DNA of 64,000 nt. Source: Macrostomum hystrix. Its lineage: Eukaryota > Platyhelminthes > Macrostomidae. The stretch's first letter is position 1, and each line of letters begins with the position of its first letter. The stretch lies in assembly GCA_950097015.1 (NCBI GenBank), contig CATNEN010000028.1, forward strand, positions 620,001-684,000, written 5' to 3'. Of the stretch, positions 1 to 12,200 are shown in pieces. A model generated the notes under the pieces. It saw only the letters and a program-made list of their open reading frames with translations, had not been told where the DNA came from and did no database searches. The position numbers were made by a program, and so were the translations under genes.

Positions 1-1095
1 TGCTGATGAAATACGAAATGTACTTTTTGCTGCAGTCCAAAACTTTCGCTCTGTCTCTCTCTCACCCTCTTTTTTCGGTCGTCAAAATACCTCGGAAACT
101 TTATCGAAGCTGGAATGCACTTCTCTGCCACTGCATTAACCACAAAAGCAACGACCGCAGTCAGCTTTTGGGAAGCTATTGTTGTGTTTATAGGAGCTTA
201 GCGTCTGATACCTGCTTAAAAGTACATCAGGGCCTTCACTAAATGATGAAAACTGATAGAAAATGAGTTTGCCATTGTTTAGTATTAACAACTAGTTGAT
301 TTACGTAAACAAACGGGGCTTATCAATAGATAGTGGGCTAAATCTTCTACGAGCTACTTTTAACAGTAGTGAGCGAAAATAATTGCAGAAATTAATTTGT
401 TAAACAAACTGTGTTTATCCATTTGGGTACCAAATTTGGGTACCAAAATCTTCAACGCGTGTCTGGCGTCTGTACTTTTTCTATCCGCACGAAACTCCCC
501 GTTTTCATGCTCCACTGACACCGGAGTAGATCCTAGATTTCTGGACGACTTACATGGTATAATGCAGTCATTCAGGCCTTCAGCATTCCACATCCTCAAC
601 TCCTTGTCATTCCTCTCTCGTTCCACTAAGTCTGCAGTAGCCTCATCGGGTGCCCACCCACCCTCCCGCGGCTTCATTCTCTGTTGACTTACATCGACCA
701 GGTACTATTGAGGCTTGCTGCTCAGCATGAAACCCCTCAAAGCCTTCAATATTAATTACCGCCTACACACTTTTTCTGTTTATTTTAAGATGAAATTCTT
801 CATAATTATCTTCTTCATCAACAAAAAAGCGCGCCAACGCAAGCCTCTAGTGAGCGTGTGCTTGTGTACTCAGAACTCAAGCTTCGAGTTGACTTTTCCC
901 ATGCTAAAAAAATGGCGCTTTTTTCTTATACGAACCGAATTGTCTTCAACAGTGTGTAAACACGTCAGGGGTTAAACCTATCAATCATTTTTATAGGCAA
1001 AATATTGCATGCAGTGTGACATATCTTGAAGTGACGATGGGTTGAAAGCTAGTTTAGCGGACCATATCATGGATAATGATGTTTTTATACAATTA
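1..1095. other. intergenic, no gene recognised
   Basis: I see no supported gene here. Short open frames around 360-690 on both strands are antisense to each other and match no family I know. A direct repeat of a GGGTACCAA-type motif lies near 425-442. Confidence 0.4.
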
Positions 1096-1318
1096 TAGTA
1101 AAAAAAAGAATAATTTTGCAGGATGGTCGTGGGCTGTGGCACACCATTGTGTGACGGTAGACCGCAGCCATTGAGGAGGCAATTCTGCTGAATCCTGAGC
1201 ACACAGATACCGTACGCAGGCACACACTCACACAGGTGTGTACATCTGCCCTGACTTTCTCATCGTCAGGCATTGTACACTCTCACTGTGCTTCGGGGGT
1301 TGAACCCTTGGAAATGGA
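1096..1318 (-). mobile_element. tRNA-derived SINE, 5'-truncated copy
   Basis: Read on the minus strand this block matches the body and 3' tail of the full-length SINE at 27923-28283. Shared landmarks are CACAGTGA followed by GTACA, the CCTGACGATGAGAAAG stretch, the TGTGTGAGTGTGTGCCTGCG-like stretch, and a tail near 1100 rich in T on the minus strand. The tRNA-like head with the A and B boxes is missing, and homology stops near 1318. It has diverged from the other copy, so it is probably an old insertion. Confidence 0.75.
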
Positions 1319-2221
1319 GAAAAGTTAAGCAAACAATGCAATAAAAAAGTTTGATTGCCAAACAATTTATTAAATTCCTTGTCAGATTTTAACGCAATCT
1401 AAAATTCTTCCTCACCTAGTGTACAAGTGCAACAGCTAAAAGATCAGATCCAGAAATCGTCTGGGCAGTAGATAAGACAGTGACTGGGCCCGGACTGGCA
1501 GCTCTGGACAGAAAGTCAATCATTTTTTCTGCTTATTTTTCACCCGAATTCTATCGGTGCTATTGTGCTTTGAAACAGGTGGTCGTAAAATTAAACTAAA
1601 CGAATGTTATTAGATAGTGAGCTCTAGCGACAGCTGTGACAAATGATAAGTAGCACAAGCGACAGCGGACAGGCAGGCAAAGAGAAAAAACGGTCCAAAA
1701 GCAGCGTTGCCAGCAGAGACACGACGGGTGGCGCCCCCTCCTACCAGTGCTGCGCGCCCGTCTGTAAGGAGTGAGACGACCGGAGAGGAAGAGAGAACAG
1801 AGTGTGAGAGAGGCAGAGACACATGCAGACAGCTTGGAGAAGCTAGCACGGGGCAGAGGTATAGTTAGAGCGGGTTGTCGGCTAAGAGAGACTTTACAGA
1901 GGCCCTGCTCCAAGAGCCAACCTCTACGCAGAGGCTGGCTAAAATCCAGAATCCGCAGCCATCGCCAGACAGTGTAAACCAACCGACCTTTCTAAGGCCA
2001 TAAAAAACACAGCGGAGAAAAGAGGTAAAGTGAATCCAATCACTTTAGCTGAACGCTGGATAAGAACACTCACCTAACTCAGGTAAAGAGTGTTGACCTT
2101 CGCATCTAAACACGCTGCCTGAGACTGTCAAAGGCCTTCATTCGTTCCAAATGGGGCCGGCACTATTAGCCAGCTGGGCAGCGGAGGTACAATAAGCTAT
2201 AGCGCCGCAGTTCTGGTTAGC
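1319..2221. other. upstream region of TTLL7-like gene
   Basis: No gene is visible. The stretch 1700-1980 is GC-richer and has open frames on both strands, but their composition (long Arg/Ser/Leu runs) is not convincing. An AG at 2219-2220, one base before the ATG of the next gene, could be a cis- or trans-splice acceptor (CTGGTTAG/C-ATG). Confidence 0.4.
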
Positions 2222-4891
2222 ATGTCCAGTGCCAGTCAGCAGCGTCAGCAGCCAGCCTCGGACGACGGCGAAGAGTCCGGCGTCAGCAGGCTGCCACAGG
2301 TGTCCCGACAACGCAGCCTGCTCACAGGAGCTAGCTTTGTCGCAGCCACAGCCGCATCGTCGGCTGCACAGTCGTCAAAGGATGGCCAAAGTCGGCGACA
2401 CCGTCGACGCCCCGGAGCCATCATCGGGGCGAACCTCAGCGCAACCAAGTTCGACATCATCCACCTGGCTGCTGAACGACTCGGCTTCGCTATCAGCGCT
2501 GATGAGGACTATGTCACACCATTTCTGATCTGGAGCGACTTGGGCGTTCCGCCAGAGAGAATCTCCGAGTTGAGGCCGCACCAGAGGATTAATCATTTTC
2601 CCGGCATGTCGGAGATCAGCCGCAAGGACCTTCTGAGCCGCAACATGGCCAAATTGGCCCGCGTCCTCCCGCACGAGTACAACTTTGCGCCAAGGACCTG
2701 GTGCCTGCCGGGCGAGTACAGCAGCTTCCTGCAGCACGCCAGGGAGCTGCGAAAGGCTGGCAAGATGCGCTCGTTTATCTATAAGCCAGCTAACGGAGCC
2801 ATGGGTCACGGAATCCGAATCTATAAGAACGGCGAACAAGTGCCCAGCGGCGGCGCCGGCAGTGTCAACGGTGGTGTCGAAACGACCGGCCCGGCCATTG
2901 TGCAGGAGTACATCGCCAAGCCGCTGCTAATTGACGGCTTCAAGTGTGACTTGCGCATCTACGTCCTCGTGACTTCGTGCGACCCACTGCGCGTGTACTT
3001 TTACAATGATGGGTTACTGCGCCTGAGTACGGAGAAGTACGTCGATCCGCAAAAATGTGAGTCAGACACGCTTTACATGCATCTGACCAACTACTCCATC
3101 AACAAGCGCAGCGAGAACTACGCCAAAGGCGACGATGATAGCACAGGCAGCAAGCGTTCCATCAGATTTCTCAACGAGTATCTGCAGAAGCGCGACTACG
3201 ATGTGCCCCTGATGTGGCGCAACATCATCGACCTGCTGGTGAAGACCATACTGGCCGCCCTGCCGCACCTGCTCCAGAACTACCGGATGTGCCGGCCGGC
3301 CTCACCACCAGGCTCCGACTCAGTCTGCTTCGAGATCCTCGGCTTCGATGTGCTGCTCGATCACAAGCTGAAGCCCTGGCTACTGGAGGTCAATCGATCG
3401 CCCAGCTTTGGTGCCGAGCAGCCCATCGATCGCCGCGTGAAGCTGGGCGTTCTGGACGAGGCGCTGCGCCTGTTGAACATTCGGGCCTCGGACAAAGCCA
3501 GACACGCGAACGCGCAGAAGGCTCAGTCGCAACGGCGGCTAATGCGAGGACGCAGCAACGGAGCAGACCACAATCAGCTCAACCAGCAGCTTCTGCAGCA
3601 GCAGCAGCGCGAGCGCGAGCTGGTTCGACGACGCGAAGAGCTCATGGCGCAACTAGAACGACTTCGACGTGAGTCCGACCGAGAGGAGCACGAGATTCGC
3701 ACCTGCCGCCGATTCCGGCGGATATTTCCTGGAGACGATCGGGTCAGTCAGGAGCGCTACGTCCGCCTTCTGCTGACAGCATTCACCACACTTATGTCTG
3801 GGCGCGGCGGGACGGGAGGCGGAACCCTTAAGGACCTCGAGCAGCAGTACAGCTGCGAGCGGCCGAGGCAGGAGGAGCTCCTGGAACAGTTGGCACGCTG
3901 TGCCGAGCAACTGCAGACAACGGAGACTTCAGGAAGGCTGCAGAGCGAAAGACATCATCAGCGACAGCGCAGGCCGCGGGAGAGGCATCAGCCACCAGCG
4001 CCGTTGCGTCGAAACCTGTCCTTGACACTGTCTGCAGACGAAATACTCCGCGACAGTGTCGACGAGGAAGAATCTGAAGAATCTGAGGATGCAGTGGACA
4101 GTGACGAGAAAGACGACGCCGACCAGACGGAGGTAAGCGACAAGGTTCGACAAGAGGCCGAGACGGCCTCGACCGAGGAGGCCTCCGAAAGGTTCCCAGC
4201 CGTGTCCGCGACGCCCACGATGACCACCGCATCGACTCCGCGCCGCCGGCACACAATCGTCGGCGCAGGCGCCGAACGAAGTCGCAGCGTTCAAACCGAG
4301 CGCAGCGACCCGCAGGAGGCAGAGCAGTTGAACCGACGAATGCTCGGCCAGCTGAATGAGCTCTGCATCCGGTTTCCAGGAAAATCAGCCCAGCAGGCCG
4401 AGCAGGTTCTGGCCGGTCTGCGCCAGAACTGGCGCCAGAATAAGGCGCTGGTAGCCGGCTACTGGCTGGCCAAGCTGGACATGGATAAGCGGCGCAAAGT
4501 GATCGACATTGTGCGCCAGAATGTGCGCGCTTCTCTGGCGCGCGGCTGGCGCGGTGGAGACATCGAGGAGTCGCGCCTCTGCCGCTTATTTGACCGGGTC
4601 TTCGCCAGATTGCTCTCCTCCAACGGCCAGGGTCTCTGGGCGACGTTCGGCAACTTTGCCAGCTGGGAAGCGGCCCTGCTGAAACTGCGGGAGCCGCCGA
4701 GTTTGTCGGAGATCGCCTGCTGCCGTCGAGTAGTGCAGCTGTGCCAGGACTGCTTGCTCACCGTGTTCCTGTTCTCCGGACAGTCTCCCACCCCGATATC
4801 GTCGTCCGTTGCAATGACTCCGGACTCCGGCCTTCAGCGAGACAGACCGAGCCTCTCTGTTGGCTCGACACCGAGAGCTTCTCTGCGCTGA
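2222..4891 (+). CDS. TTLL7: TTLL7-like tubulin polyglutamylase, intronless
   Basis: This 889-aa protein belongs to the tubulin-tyrosine-ligase-like family, whose members ligate glutamate chains to tubulin tails using ATP. The TTL domain covers residues 65-420. Seen in order: INHFPGM, KPANGAMGHGI (ATP-binding loop, near 188), VQEYI, DLRIYVLVTSCDPL, MHLTNYSINK, and LLEVNRSPSFG near 390 (metal/ATP ligands). The segment after the domain, with ASDK then AQKAQSQRRLM, matches the basic microtubule-binding extension of vertebrate TTLL7 rather than TTLL6. A charged coiled-coil (about 440-500) and an acidic run (about 610-640) follow. Human TTLL7 is about the same length (887 aa), so this looks full length. 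No intron interrupts it, which is unusual for this family and could mean a retrocopy or intron loss. The N-terminal 60 residues are low complexity. The start is the first in-frame ATG. Confidence 0.93.
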   Translation: MSSASQQRQQPASDDGEESGVSRLPQVSRQRSLLTGASFVAATAASSAAQSSKDGQSRRHRRRPGAIIGANLSATKFDIIHLAAERLGFAISADEDYVTPFLIWSDLGVPPERISELRPHQRINHFPGMSEISRKDLLSRNMAKLARVLPHEYNFAPRTWCLPGEYSSFLQHARELRKAGKMRSFIYKPANGAMGHGIRIYKNGEQVPSGGAGSVNGGVETTGPAIVQEYIAKPLLIDGFKCDLRIYVLVTSCDPLRVYFYNDGLLRLSTEKYVDPQKCESDTLYMHLTNYSINKRSENYAKGDDDSTGSKRSIRFLNEYLQKRDYDVPLMWRNIIDLLVKTILAALPHLLQNYRMCRPASPPGSDSVCFEILGFDVLLDHKLKPWLLEVNRSPSFGAEQPIDRRVKLGVLDEALRLLNIRASDKARHANAQKAQSQRRLMRGRSNGADHNQLNQQLLQQQQRERELVRRREELMAQLERLRRESDREEHEIRTCRRFRRIFPGDDRVSQERYVRLLLTAFTTLMSGRGGTGGGTLKDLEQQYSCERPRQEELLEQLARCAEQLQTTETSGRLQSERHHQRQRRPRERHQPPAPLRRNLSLTLSADEILRDSVDEEESEESEDAVDSDEKDDADQTEVSDKVRQEAETASTEEASERFPAVSATPTMTTASTPRRRHTIVGAGAERSRSVQTERSDPQEAEQLNRRMLGQLNELCIRFPGKSAQQAEQVLAGLRQNWRQNKALVAGYWLAKLDMDKRRKVIDIVRQNVRASLARGWRGGDIEESRLCRLFDRVFARLLSSNGQGLWATFGNFASWEAALLKLREPPSLSEIACCRRVVQLCQDCLLTVFLFSGQSPTPISSSVAMTPDSGLQRDRPSLSVGSTPRASLR

Positions 4892-5009
4892 GCACCATCG
4901 AACAATGGTCATTCTACCTGATTGCCCGATGTTGCCTTTGCCATTTTTTCTGAGAAATTACTTCTCCGTGATCTGTGACACACGAGCGTACAATCGCTCT
5001 ACCTGATTA
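4892..5009. other. 3' flank of TTLL7-like gene
   Basis: Short spacer between the stop codon and the 33-bp minisatellite. No clear AATAAA polyadenylation signal is seen, so the repeat may lie inside the 3' untranslated region. Confidence 0.3.
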
Positions 5010-6328
5010 TTCAGTAAGTACCCAGCCATTCCCCATCATTCAGTGAGTACCTACTCAGCCATTCCCCATCATTCAGTACCTACTCAGCCATTCCCCATCA
5101 TTCAGTACCTACTCAGCCATTCCCCATCATTCAGTGAGTACCTACTCAGCCATTCCCCATCATTCAGTGAGTACCTACCCAGCCATTCCCCATCATTCAG
5201 TGAGTACCTACCCAGCCATTCCCCATCATTCAGTGAGTACCTACCCAGCCATTCCCCATCATTCAGTGAGTACCTACTCAGCCATTCCCCATCATTCAGT
5301 GAGTACCTACCCAGCCATTCCCCATCATTCAGTGAGTACCTACCCAGCCATTCCCCATCATTCAGTGAGTACCTACTCAGCCATTCCCCATCATTCAGTG
5401 AGTACCTACCCAGCCATTCCCCATCATTCAGTGAGTACCTACTCAGCCATTCCCCATCATTCAGTGAGTACCTACTCAGCCATTCCCCATCATTCAGTGA
5501 GTACCTACCCAGCCATTCCCCATCATTCAGTGAGTACCTACTCAGCCATTCCCCATCATTCAGTGAGTACCTACTCAGCCATTCCCCATCATTCAGTGAG
5601 TACCTACCCAGCCATTCCCCATCATTCAGTGAGTACCTACTCAGCCATTCCCCATCATTCAGTGAGTACCTACCCAGCCATTCCCCATCATTCAGTGAGT
5701 ACCTACCCAGCCATTCCCCATCATTCAGTGAGTACCTAACCAGCCATTCCCCATCATTCAGTGAGTACCTACTCAGCCATTCCCCATCATTCAGTGAGTA
5801 CCTACCCAGCCATTCCCCATCATTCAGTGAGTACCTACCCAGCCATTCCCCATCATTCAGTGAGTACCTACCCAGCCATTCCCCATCATTCAGTGAGTAC
5901 CTACTCAGCCATTCCCCATCATTCAGTGAGTACCTACTCAGCCATTCCCCATCATTCAGTGAGTACCTACCCAGCCATTCCCCATAATTCAGTGAGTACC
6001 TACTCAGCCATTCCCCATCATTCAGTGAGTACCTACCCAGCCATTCCCCATCATTCAGTGAGTACCTACTCAGCCATTCCCCATCATTCAGTGAGTACCT
6101 ACTCAGCCATTCCCCATCATTCAGTGAGTACCTAACCAGCCATTCCCCATCATTCAGTGAGTACCTACTCAGCCATTCCCCATCATTCAGTGAGTACCTA
6201 CCCAGCCATTCCCCATCATTCAGTGAGTACCTACCCAGCCATTCCCCATCATTCAGTGAGTACCTACTCAGCCATTCCCCATCATTCAGTGAGTACCTAA
6301 CCAGCCATTCCCCATCATTCAGTGAGTG
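5010..6328. repeat. 33-bp minisatellite, about 39 copies
   Basis: Tandem array of a 33-bp unit containing CATTCCCCATCATTCAGTGA followed by GTACCTACYCAGC. Copies are nearly identical. Almost all variation is at one dinucleotide (CTAC-TC, CTAC-CC, or CTAA-CC), with one rare T-to-A-type change near 5986. The first few units are shorter and lack GTGA. Because 33 is a multiple of 3, several frames stay open on both strands, including a 422-codon frame on the minus strand. I treat these as incidental. Confidence 0.97.
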
Positions 6329-6924
6329 ACATGTTACATGCAAATTAAAAGTGAAGGAGTATTGATACATATCAGATTTCCAGCACTTTCGCTTGTTCAG
6401 TGGAGATAAATGTTTCTTCCAATTTATATTTCTTGTATTTGAAATGATCAGTTTCTTTGCTTTTTCTGTTTCTCGTTACCGGACACTTTCAGCGCCCTCG
6501 TGTTTACACACGTTTCTACATGCACAAGCGGATATTAATAGATTGTTATTATTTTCATAGGACAGAAAACCCTGTTATATTTAAGTTTATAAGATACATT
6601 TTTAGTTTAAAAAGATGACTGATTAAACAGAAAACTACTTGTGCAGATAAGACTACTCGACCATATGCCTGCTATATTTTTATATTGTTGGCACTTTTTT
6701 TCCTTGTCTCTAAACAACTTCTGTTTTCCCACTTCTTACTTGCACTGAAAACCGAAAAAACTACTTGAAATTACCTGTCTTTGAGGGAAAAAACTACCAA
6801 ATTACGAGAATAGGGTAATTTAATTGAAGCTAAAATTAGCATGTCCTTGTTGAGGACAATTAGCATTTCATTGCTCTTTTGGGACAGTAGCAGGCTTAAG
6901 TGATTAAAAATCTACCTCATGACA
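6329..6924. other. AT-rich spacer, no gene seen
   Basis: AT-rich sequence between two minisatellites. I see no coding or structural signal. Confidence 0.4.
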
Positions 6925-7478
6925 ACTCAGTAGGGACTTCTAAACCAGTAGGCATAGGGACTGCTAGATCAGTAGGGACTGCTAGATCAGTAGGGACTTC
7001 TAAACCAGTAGGCACTGCTAGATCAGTAGGCACTGCTAGATCAGTAGGGACTGCTAGATCAGTAGGGACTGCTAGATCAGTAGGTACTGCTAGATCAGTA
7101 GGGACTTCTAGATCAGTAGGGACTGCTAGATCAGTAGGGACTGCTAGATCAGTAGGGACTTCTAAACCAGTAGGCACTGCTAGATCAGTAGGCACTGCTA
7201 GATCAGTAGGCACTGCTAGATCAGTAGGGACTGCTAGATCAGTAGGGACTGCTAGATCAGTAGGGACTGCTAGATCAGTAGGGACTTCTAGATCAGTAGG
7301 GACTGCTAGATCAGTAGGGACTGCTAGATCAGTAGGGACTGCTAGATCAGTAGGGACTTCTAGATCAGTAGGGACTGCTAGATCAGTAGGGACTGCTAGA
7401 TCAGTAGGGACTTCTAAACCAGTAGGCACTGCTAGATCAGTAGGGACTGCTAGATCAGTAGGGACAGCTAGATCAGTT
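6925..7478. repeat. 18-bp minisatellite, about 31 copies
   Basis: Tandem array of ACTGCTAGATCAGTAGGG with two main variants: ACTTCT for ACTGCT, and AAACC for AGATC. The unit is a multiple of three, so six-residue periodic frames (GTARSV on plus, VPTDLA on minus) stay open in both directions. I consider neither a gene. Confidence 0.97.
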
Positions 7479-9276
7479 TTGAAAAAGTACGTGGGGTTAA
7501 ATAACACAATAACGAAATGATAAGCATTAGAGGTGTAAAATTTCATTTTCCCGATTGTAAAAGGTTAGCGGTGCCAATGAAGTAGATCGGGTGTGAATAT
7601 ATTTCAACCAGTTATTATACATAAAATGGTTTGAAGCAAAGGAATAGCCTTATAATTAATCAATTCAGAGGGCATACGAGTACAAGCTGCACTAATGGAG
7701 GCTTTGTTAAGCATGCTGCATACATTTTGTTAATTAGTGAAATAAAGTGTCATAATTGAAGTATGTCGATTCTATCTAATTAAAAATTCCAAGATCGACT
7801 TTATAAAAAGGTGTGCCAAAGAAGTATGGGTAATTAAAAATGTGAGAAAAACGTGCGCGCAAACCATGCTACTGTTAGTAATTGTTAGTTCGCATCAATG
7901 AGATGCGAAAAAAACAAAGGGACAAAAAGCGGAAAAAATCGTTTAGGGAATACCAACTCTAAAAAGTAGACACATTCGCGCGAGAAGGAATTTTTTCAGT
8001 CATCACTTCAATTTTTTCTTATCAACAAAAATATTTCGTTTCAAAAATCAAAATTTGTTAAATAAATATCAAACTCAACCAGAAGTTGTCTCTATGCATG
8101 GCTATGTAATTTTCGTTAAATAATAACAAAGGACGCAGCGCACATTATTTACAAGAAAACCACCAGAAATTCAAGTTCTAGATTTGGGAGTCCCTAGGAT
8201 AATTAACAGCATCAAACAAACGGCTCGACAATGCGCAACAAACGGTCCAATGGGTCCCGACCAAAAATTGCAAGTCGCCCAACCGAGTACCTTTATTAAA
8301 TTAAATAAATGAGTACAGGGCGCGGTGGCCGAAAACGATGTCGCCACCAGTAGTGCGGCTTCAAGGTCGGTATGTTTTGTTAATTAAAAAAAGCACACAT
8401 AGAACACAAAACAGCTACAAAAGACCAACATGGCCACATTGCTGGCAGACGAGCTCAGACTTGAAGAAACTAACGAATTTCTTGTTTAACTAACTTCTGT
8501 TTAGAAAAAGTTCAAATTTCTTAAATCGTTTTAAATTCCCGAATTCTTTATCTTAAACTTGAACTTCAGTATTTACAGTAGCAAAGAAGGAAAAAGCATT
8601 AGGATGATGAGTAGAACTCACTTTGAGTTCACAGAAAACCAACTCAATATTGGGGCGGGCTAAAAACAGTAGATTAATCTACACAAGACGACAAGGTACA
8701 GCCAAAAAGTCTATATAAATGACGCACGGACACACGATGAAAATAAATTAGTGATTAATGTTGCACAACGCGCGAACACTTGACCATTATTGATCCTGTC
8801 AGATTACTAAGAGTATCGATACCAAGCACTATGTAGATCGACAAATTTAACAACTTTAATTTTGATATAACAGATTCGTAAATATTAAAGAACGGATTAA
8901 GTTTAAAATATCTGCAAATTCTTTAATTAGCATCAGCTAACTGAAATTGTTATTTACCTTTCTTAACTAACTCCGTTCAATTAGCTTCTGCTAAATAACA
9001 AAATTAATGAACTTCCGTTAACTGATTATCGTTAATTCGAATCCGTTAACTAACCTCTGTAAATTAGCTTCTGCTAAATGACATCGTTAACTAGCTTCCG
9101 TTAAATTACATCGTTGATTAGCTTCCGTTAACTAACTCTGTGAATTAGCTGCCGTTAACAGAGGTTCGTTATTTTTTTCGTCAACTATTGAATATTTGAA
9201 TTGAATTCGCACAAAAAAACTATTGACACCTTAAACAAGACTTTCTTAGTACGAAGTATATATCAAATTTCAGTTC
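7479..9276. other. convergent intergenic region with degenerate TTAGCTTC/GTTAAC repeats
   Basis: AT-rich region between the 3' ends of the TTLL7-like gene (+) and Argonaute (-). From about 8900 to 9170 it holds a degenerate tandem array of TTAGCTTCYGTTAACTAA-like units of irregular length. No gene is seen. Confidence 0.5.
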
Positions 9277-12200
9277 TCAGGCGAAGTACATGACCCGCAT
9301 GGTCTCCGGGTGCACGGTGACAGCACGCAGCATGGCTGTCGGCGTGCGCTCGTCCGAGTTGCCGCTTTTCTGCGAGCCCTCGCCTGAGTCCACCTCCTTC
9401 TCAACCAGGTGGTAGCGGGCGCGGAAAGCCACCAGGTGGGCATAATAAGCCGGAGCCGGGATGCTAACCGAGCGTGTGCAGCGAACGTAGGTGTGGCACA
9501 GCTGATAGGTCAGCACCTGCAGCTCGTCAGCCGAGAATTTGTTGTCATCCCACAGCACGTGGTAGTGAGAGGGCCGGCTGGTGCCCTGGAAACATTAGGA
9601 AAGGATTCATTGTCAGTGAAGTCACTAAATGGCTAATTGCAGGTAAGTGAATAAGATCATTAGGGGAGGTCAACTGTCAACTGAGGGGGATAAATTACCA
9701 ACTGATGGGATAATTTACCAACTGAGGGGGATAAATTACCAACTGATGGGATAATTTACCAACTGATGGGATAATTTACCAACAAATAGGATAATTTACC
9801 AACTGATGGGATTATTTACCAACTAATAGGATAATTTACCAGCTAAGGGAGGGTTAATAACTGAGTGGGACGGTGTCCCAGGGGGACAGTTTACCAGCAA
9901 AGGGGAGGGAAATTTACCAACTGAGGGAGTGAATCAACAAGCTGAAGCAAAACTCGCCAACTGAAGGGGATAAGTTACTAACCGAATGGAAGTATATTTA
10001 CTGGCAAACTGAGAAGAATCTATTTTGAAAGTAAAAAAACTAAAATCACTAGCTATCTAGTAGGATCATAAAAGCAAAAGTATATAAGACTAAAATGTGT
10101 TGAGACCCACCTGGATACCAGCATGGCTGCATAGGTAAAAGTCGAATTCTGTGGGATGCGTGATGGTCTGATCAACGGTAGTGCCAGCGGGAATATTGCC
10201 ACTCCGACCGGTCTTATCCTTGGCATCGGCGCAGAACAGTCGAGTGTGATGACGCTTCTGCACAGCTATGAACGTGATGCCTGGCTGATAGCCCAGCTCC
10301 AGCCTAGTGCAGGCCTCTCTGAGAGCGCGCAGTTCGTGTGATTGCACAGCCTGAAATTGGCCCTCACTGACGCCGTCCCGGTAATAGACAATGCGAGTAG
10401 GCTTAAACCTGGTGCTGCGATAAAAGTGCAATAGAAGCTCTCGAACCATGGCGCACAGTTCCGTGATTTTCTCTTCGCGATGACCTTGAACGCGAACGCT
10501 GGCAGCGTAGCGACTGGGGTGGGCGTCCATGCTGGCCACCACGGCGGCGATGGACGGCTTGGCGCGATCTCCGGCTGGCGGGTGGGTGACATCGCCGCCA
10601 AGGAAGATGACCGGCTCGCGGAATATGGGCGGACGAACGCCGGGCACCAGGATGGAATTGATGCCGCCGAGTTTAACGTTGATCTTCAGGCAGAGATTGC
10701 TTAGCGTCTGCGGCGAGGTCTTGTTAACGTTGCGAGCCTGCACGCACTGGGTGGCCAGGCCGAACATGATGTCGCCGACTCGCTTCACTTCGGCGTAAAC
10801 CTGGGATTGGGCGGGTGCTGGCTATTAGTTTCTCATTGGGTCTTGCAAGTATCCGGAATTTGGGTCAGTGGGATCTGGGTCAGTGTGATCTGGGTCAGTG
10901 GAATCTGGGTCAGTGGGATCGAGTCATTGGGATGGGGGTCAGTGGGACCCGAGTCTTATCAGTGGGATCTGGGTCAGTGGGATCTGAGTCAGTGTGATCC
11001 GGGTTCATGGGATCTGGGTCAGTGGGATGGGGGTCAGTGGGACCCGAGTCTTATCAGTGGGATCTGGGTCAGTGGGATCTGAGTCAGTGTAATCCGGGTT
11101 CGTGGGATCTGGGTCAGTGGGATCCGAGTTTTATCAGTGGGATCTGAATCTTATCAGTGGGATCTGAGTCTTATCAGTGGGATCTGAGTCTTATCAGTGG
11201 GATCTGAGTCTTATCAGTGGGATCTGTACTCACTGGCGTCTTGCCGGGCAGCACAACCACAATGAGCTGCAGTCCATGGAAGGTGTTCTTCAAATAGCGG
11301 AACATCGGTTCCACCTGGTCCTGACCGTTGGCGTACTTGCAGAAGCAGGGCTGGCCGGTGATGGCCATGCCGGCGTCCTGGCTGATGCGCTGCAGCTGCT
11401 GGGTGAACTGGCGCAGCGAGTCCTCACGCACCGTCCGCTGGGCGGCGAAGCAGGCGATGGCCCAGACTTTGATCTCGATGCCGGCAAAGAACTGCTTGCC
11501 GCGCATGTCCCAGACACCCTGCTGCGGCAGGGCCTGGGCGCGGGTCCGGCCTCCGTACTGGATCTTGGGCGCCGGCAGGACTCGGCCGCCGATGTCAGCC
11601 ATGCGAGTTTGCACCTGCAAGATACAATGATATCTTGACGAATATCTTGACGATGCTGACTAGGACGGCGTTGAAAATCTTTCACGAGAATCGGTCGTTC
11701 ATTTTGGGAAAAAGTGCGGTCTTTCTACTTTTAATCTTCAGATTCCATGTTTTCAACAAACAACACTGCGTGAAGGTTATTATCTAACGAACGCACCTGG
11801 ATTCCAAAAGTCTGCAGGTGACTGTCGTGACTAAAATTGGCTTTCCGCACCAGATTATTAATTTCACGCTCCCGATCCGGGGCCGACCTAGCAGTGGCCT
11901 TGATCATGGTTGACGTCTGCGAGTCAGTCAGCTTCTTAATGCAGCGCTGACCGCTGACAATGTTGCAGACTTCCAGAGGCAGGTAAGTGTGCTTGTTCTC
12001 CTGGCCAACCTGATGTTTAAACAGGGTGGACTGAAGAGTACTTCTCTATGGTAAACAGCTGGGTATGGTACACTGAACGAAGCGTCACTCACCTGCAGAC
12101 AGGGCAGCATAGGATAGCGCAGTCGCATGCGATACCGCTCTGCAAAGTACTTGGCCACTGTGCAGTCAACAGTCTGGCCATTCTCCATCTGCAACGGGAA

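Noticed and set aside
360-687. Overlapping sense and antisense frames of about 100 codons
   Set aside because: Mutually antisense, with no family resemblance, splice signals or start context.
5102-6370. 422-codon minus-strand frame with an 11-residue repeat, and a 314-codon plus-strand frame
   Set aside because: Both are consequences of a 33-bp tandem repeat without stop triplets. Several frames are open at once, and there is no signal peptide, splice site or non-repeat domain.
6900-7546. Overlapping 206- and 209-codon frames on opposite strands
   Set aside because: Same reason: an 18-bp repeat keeps both strands open.
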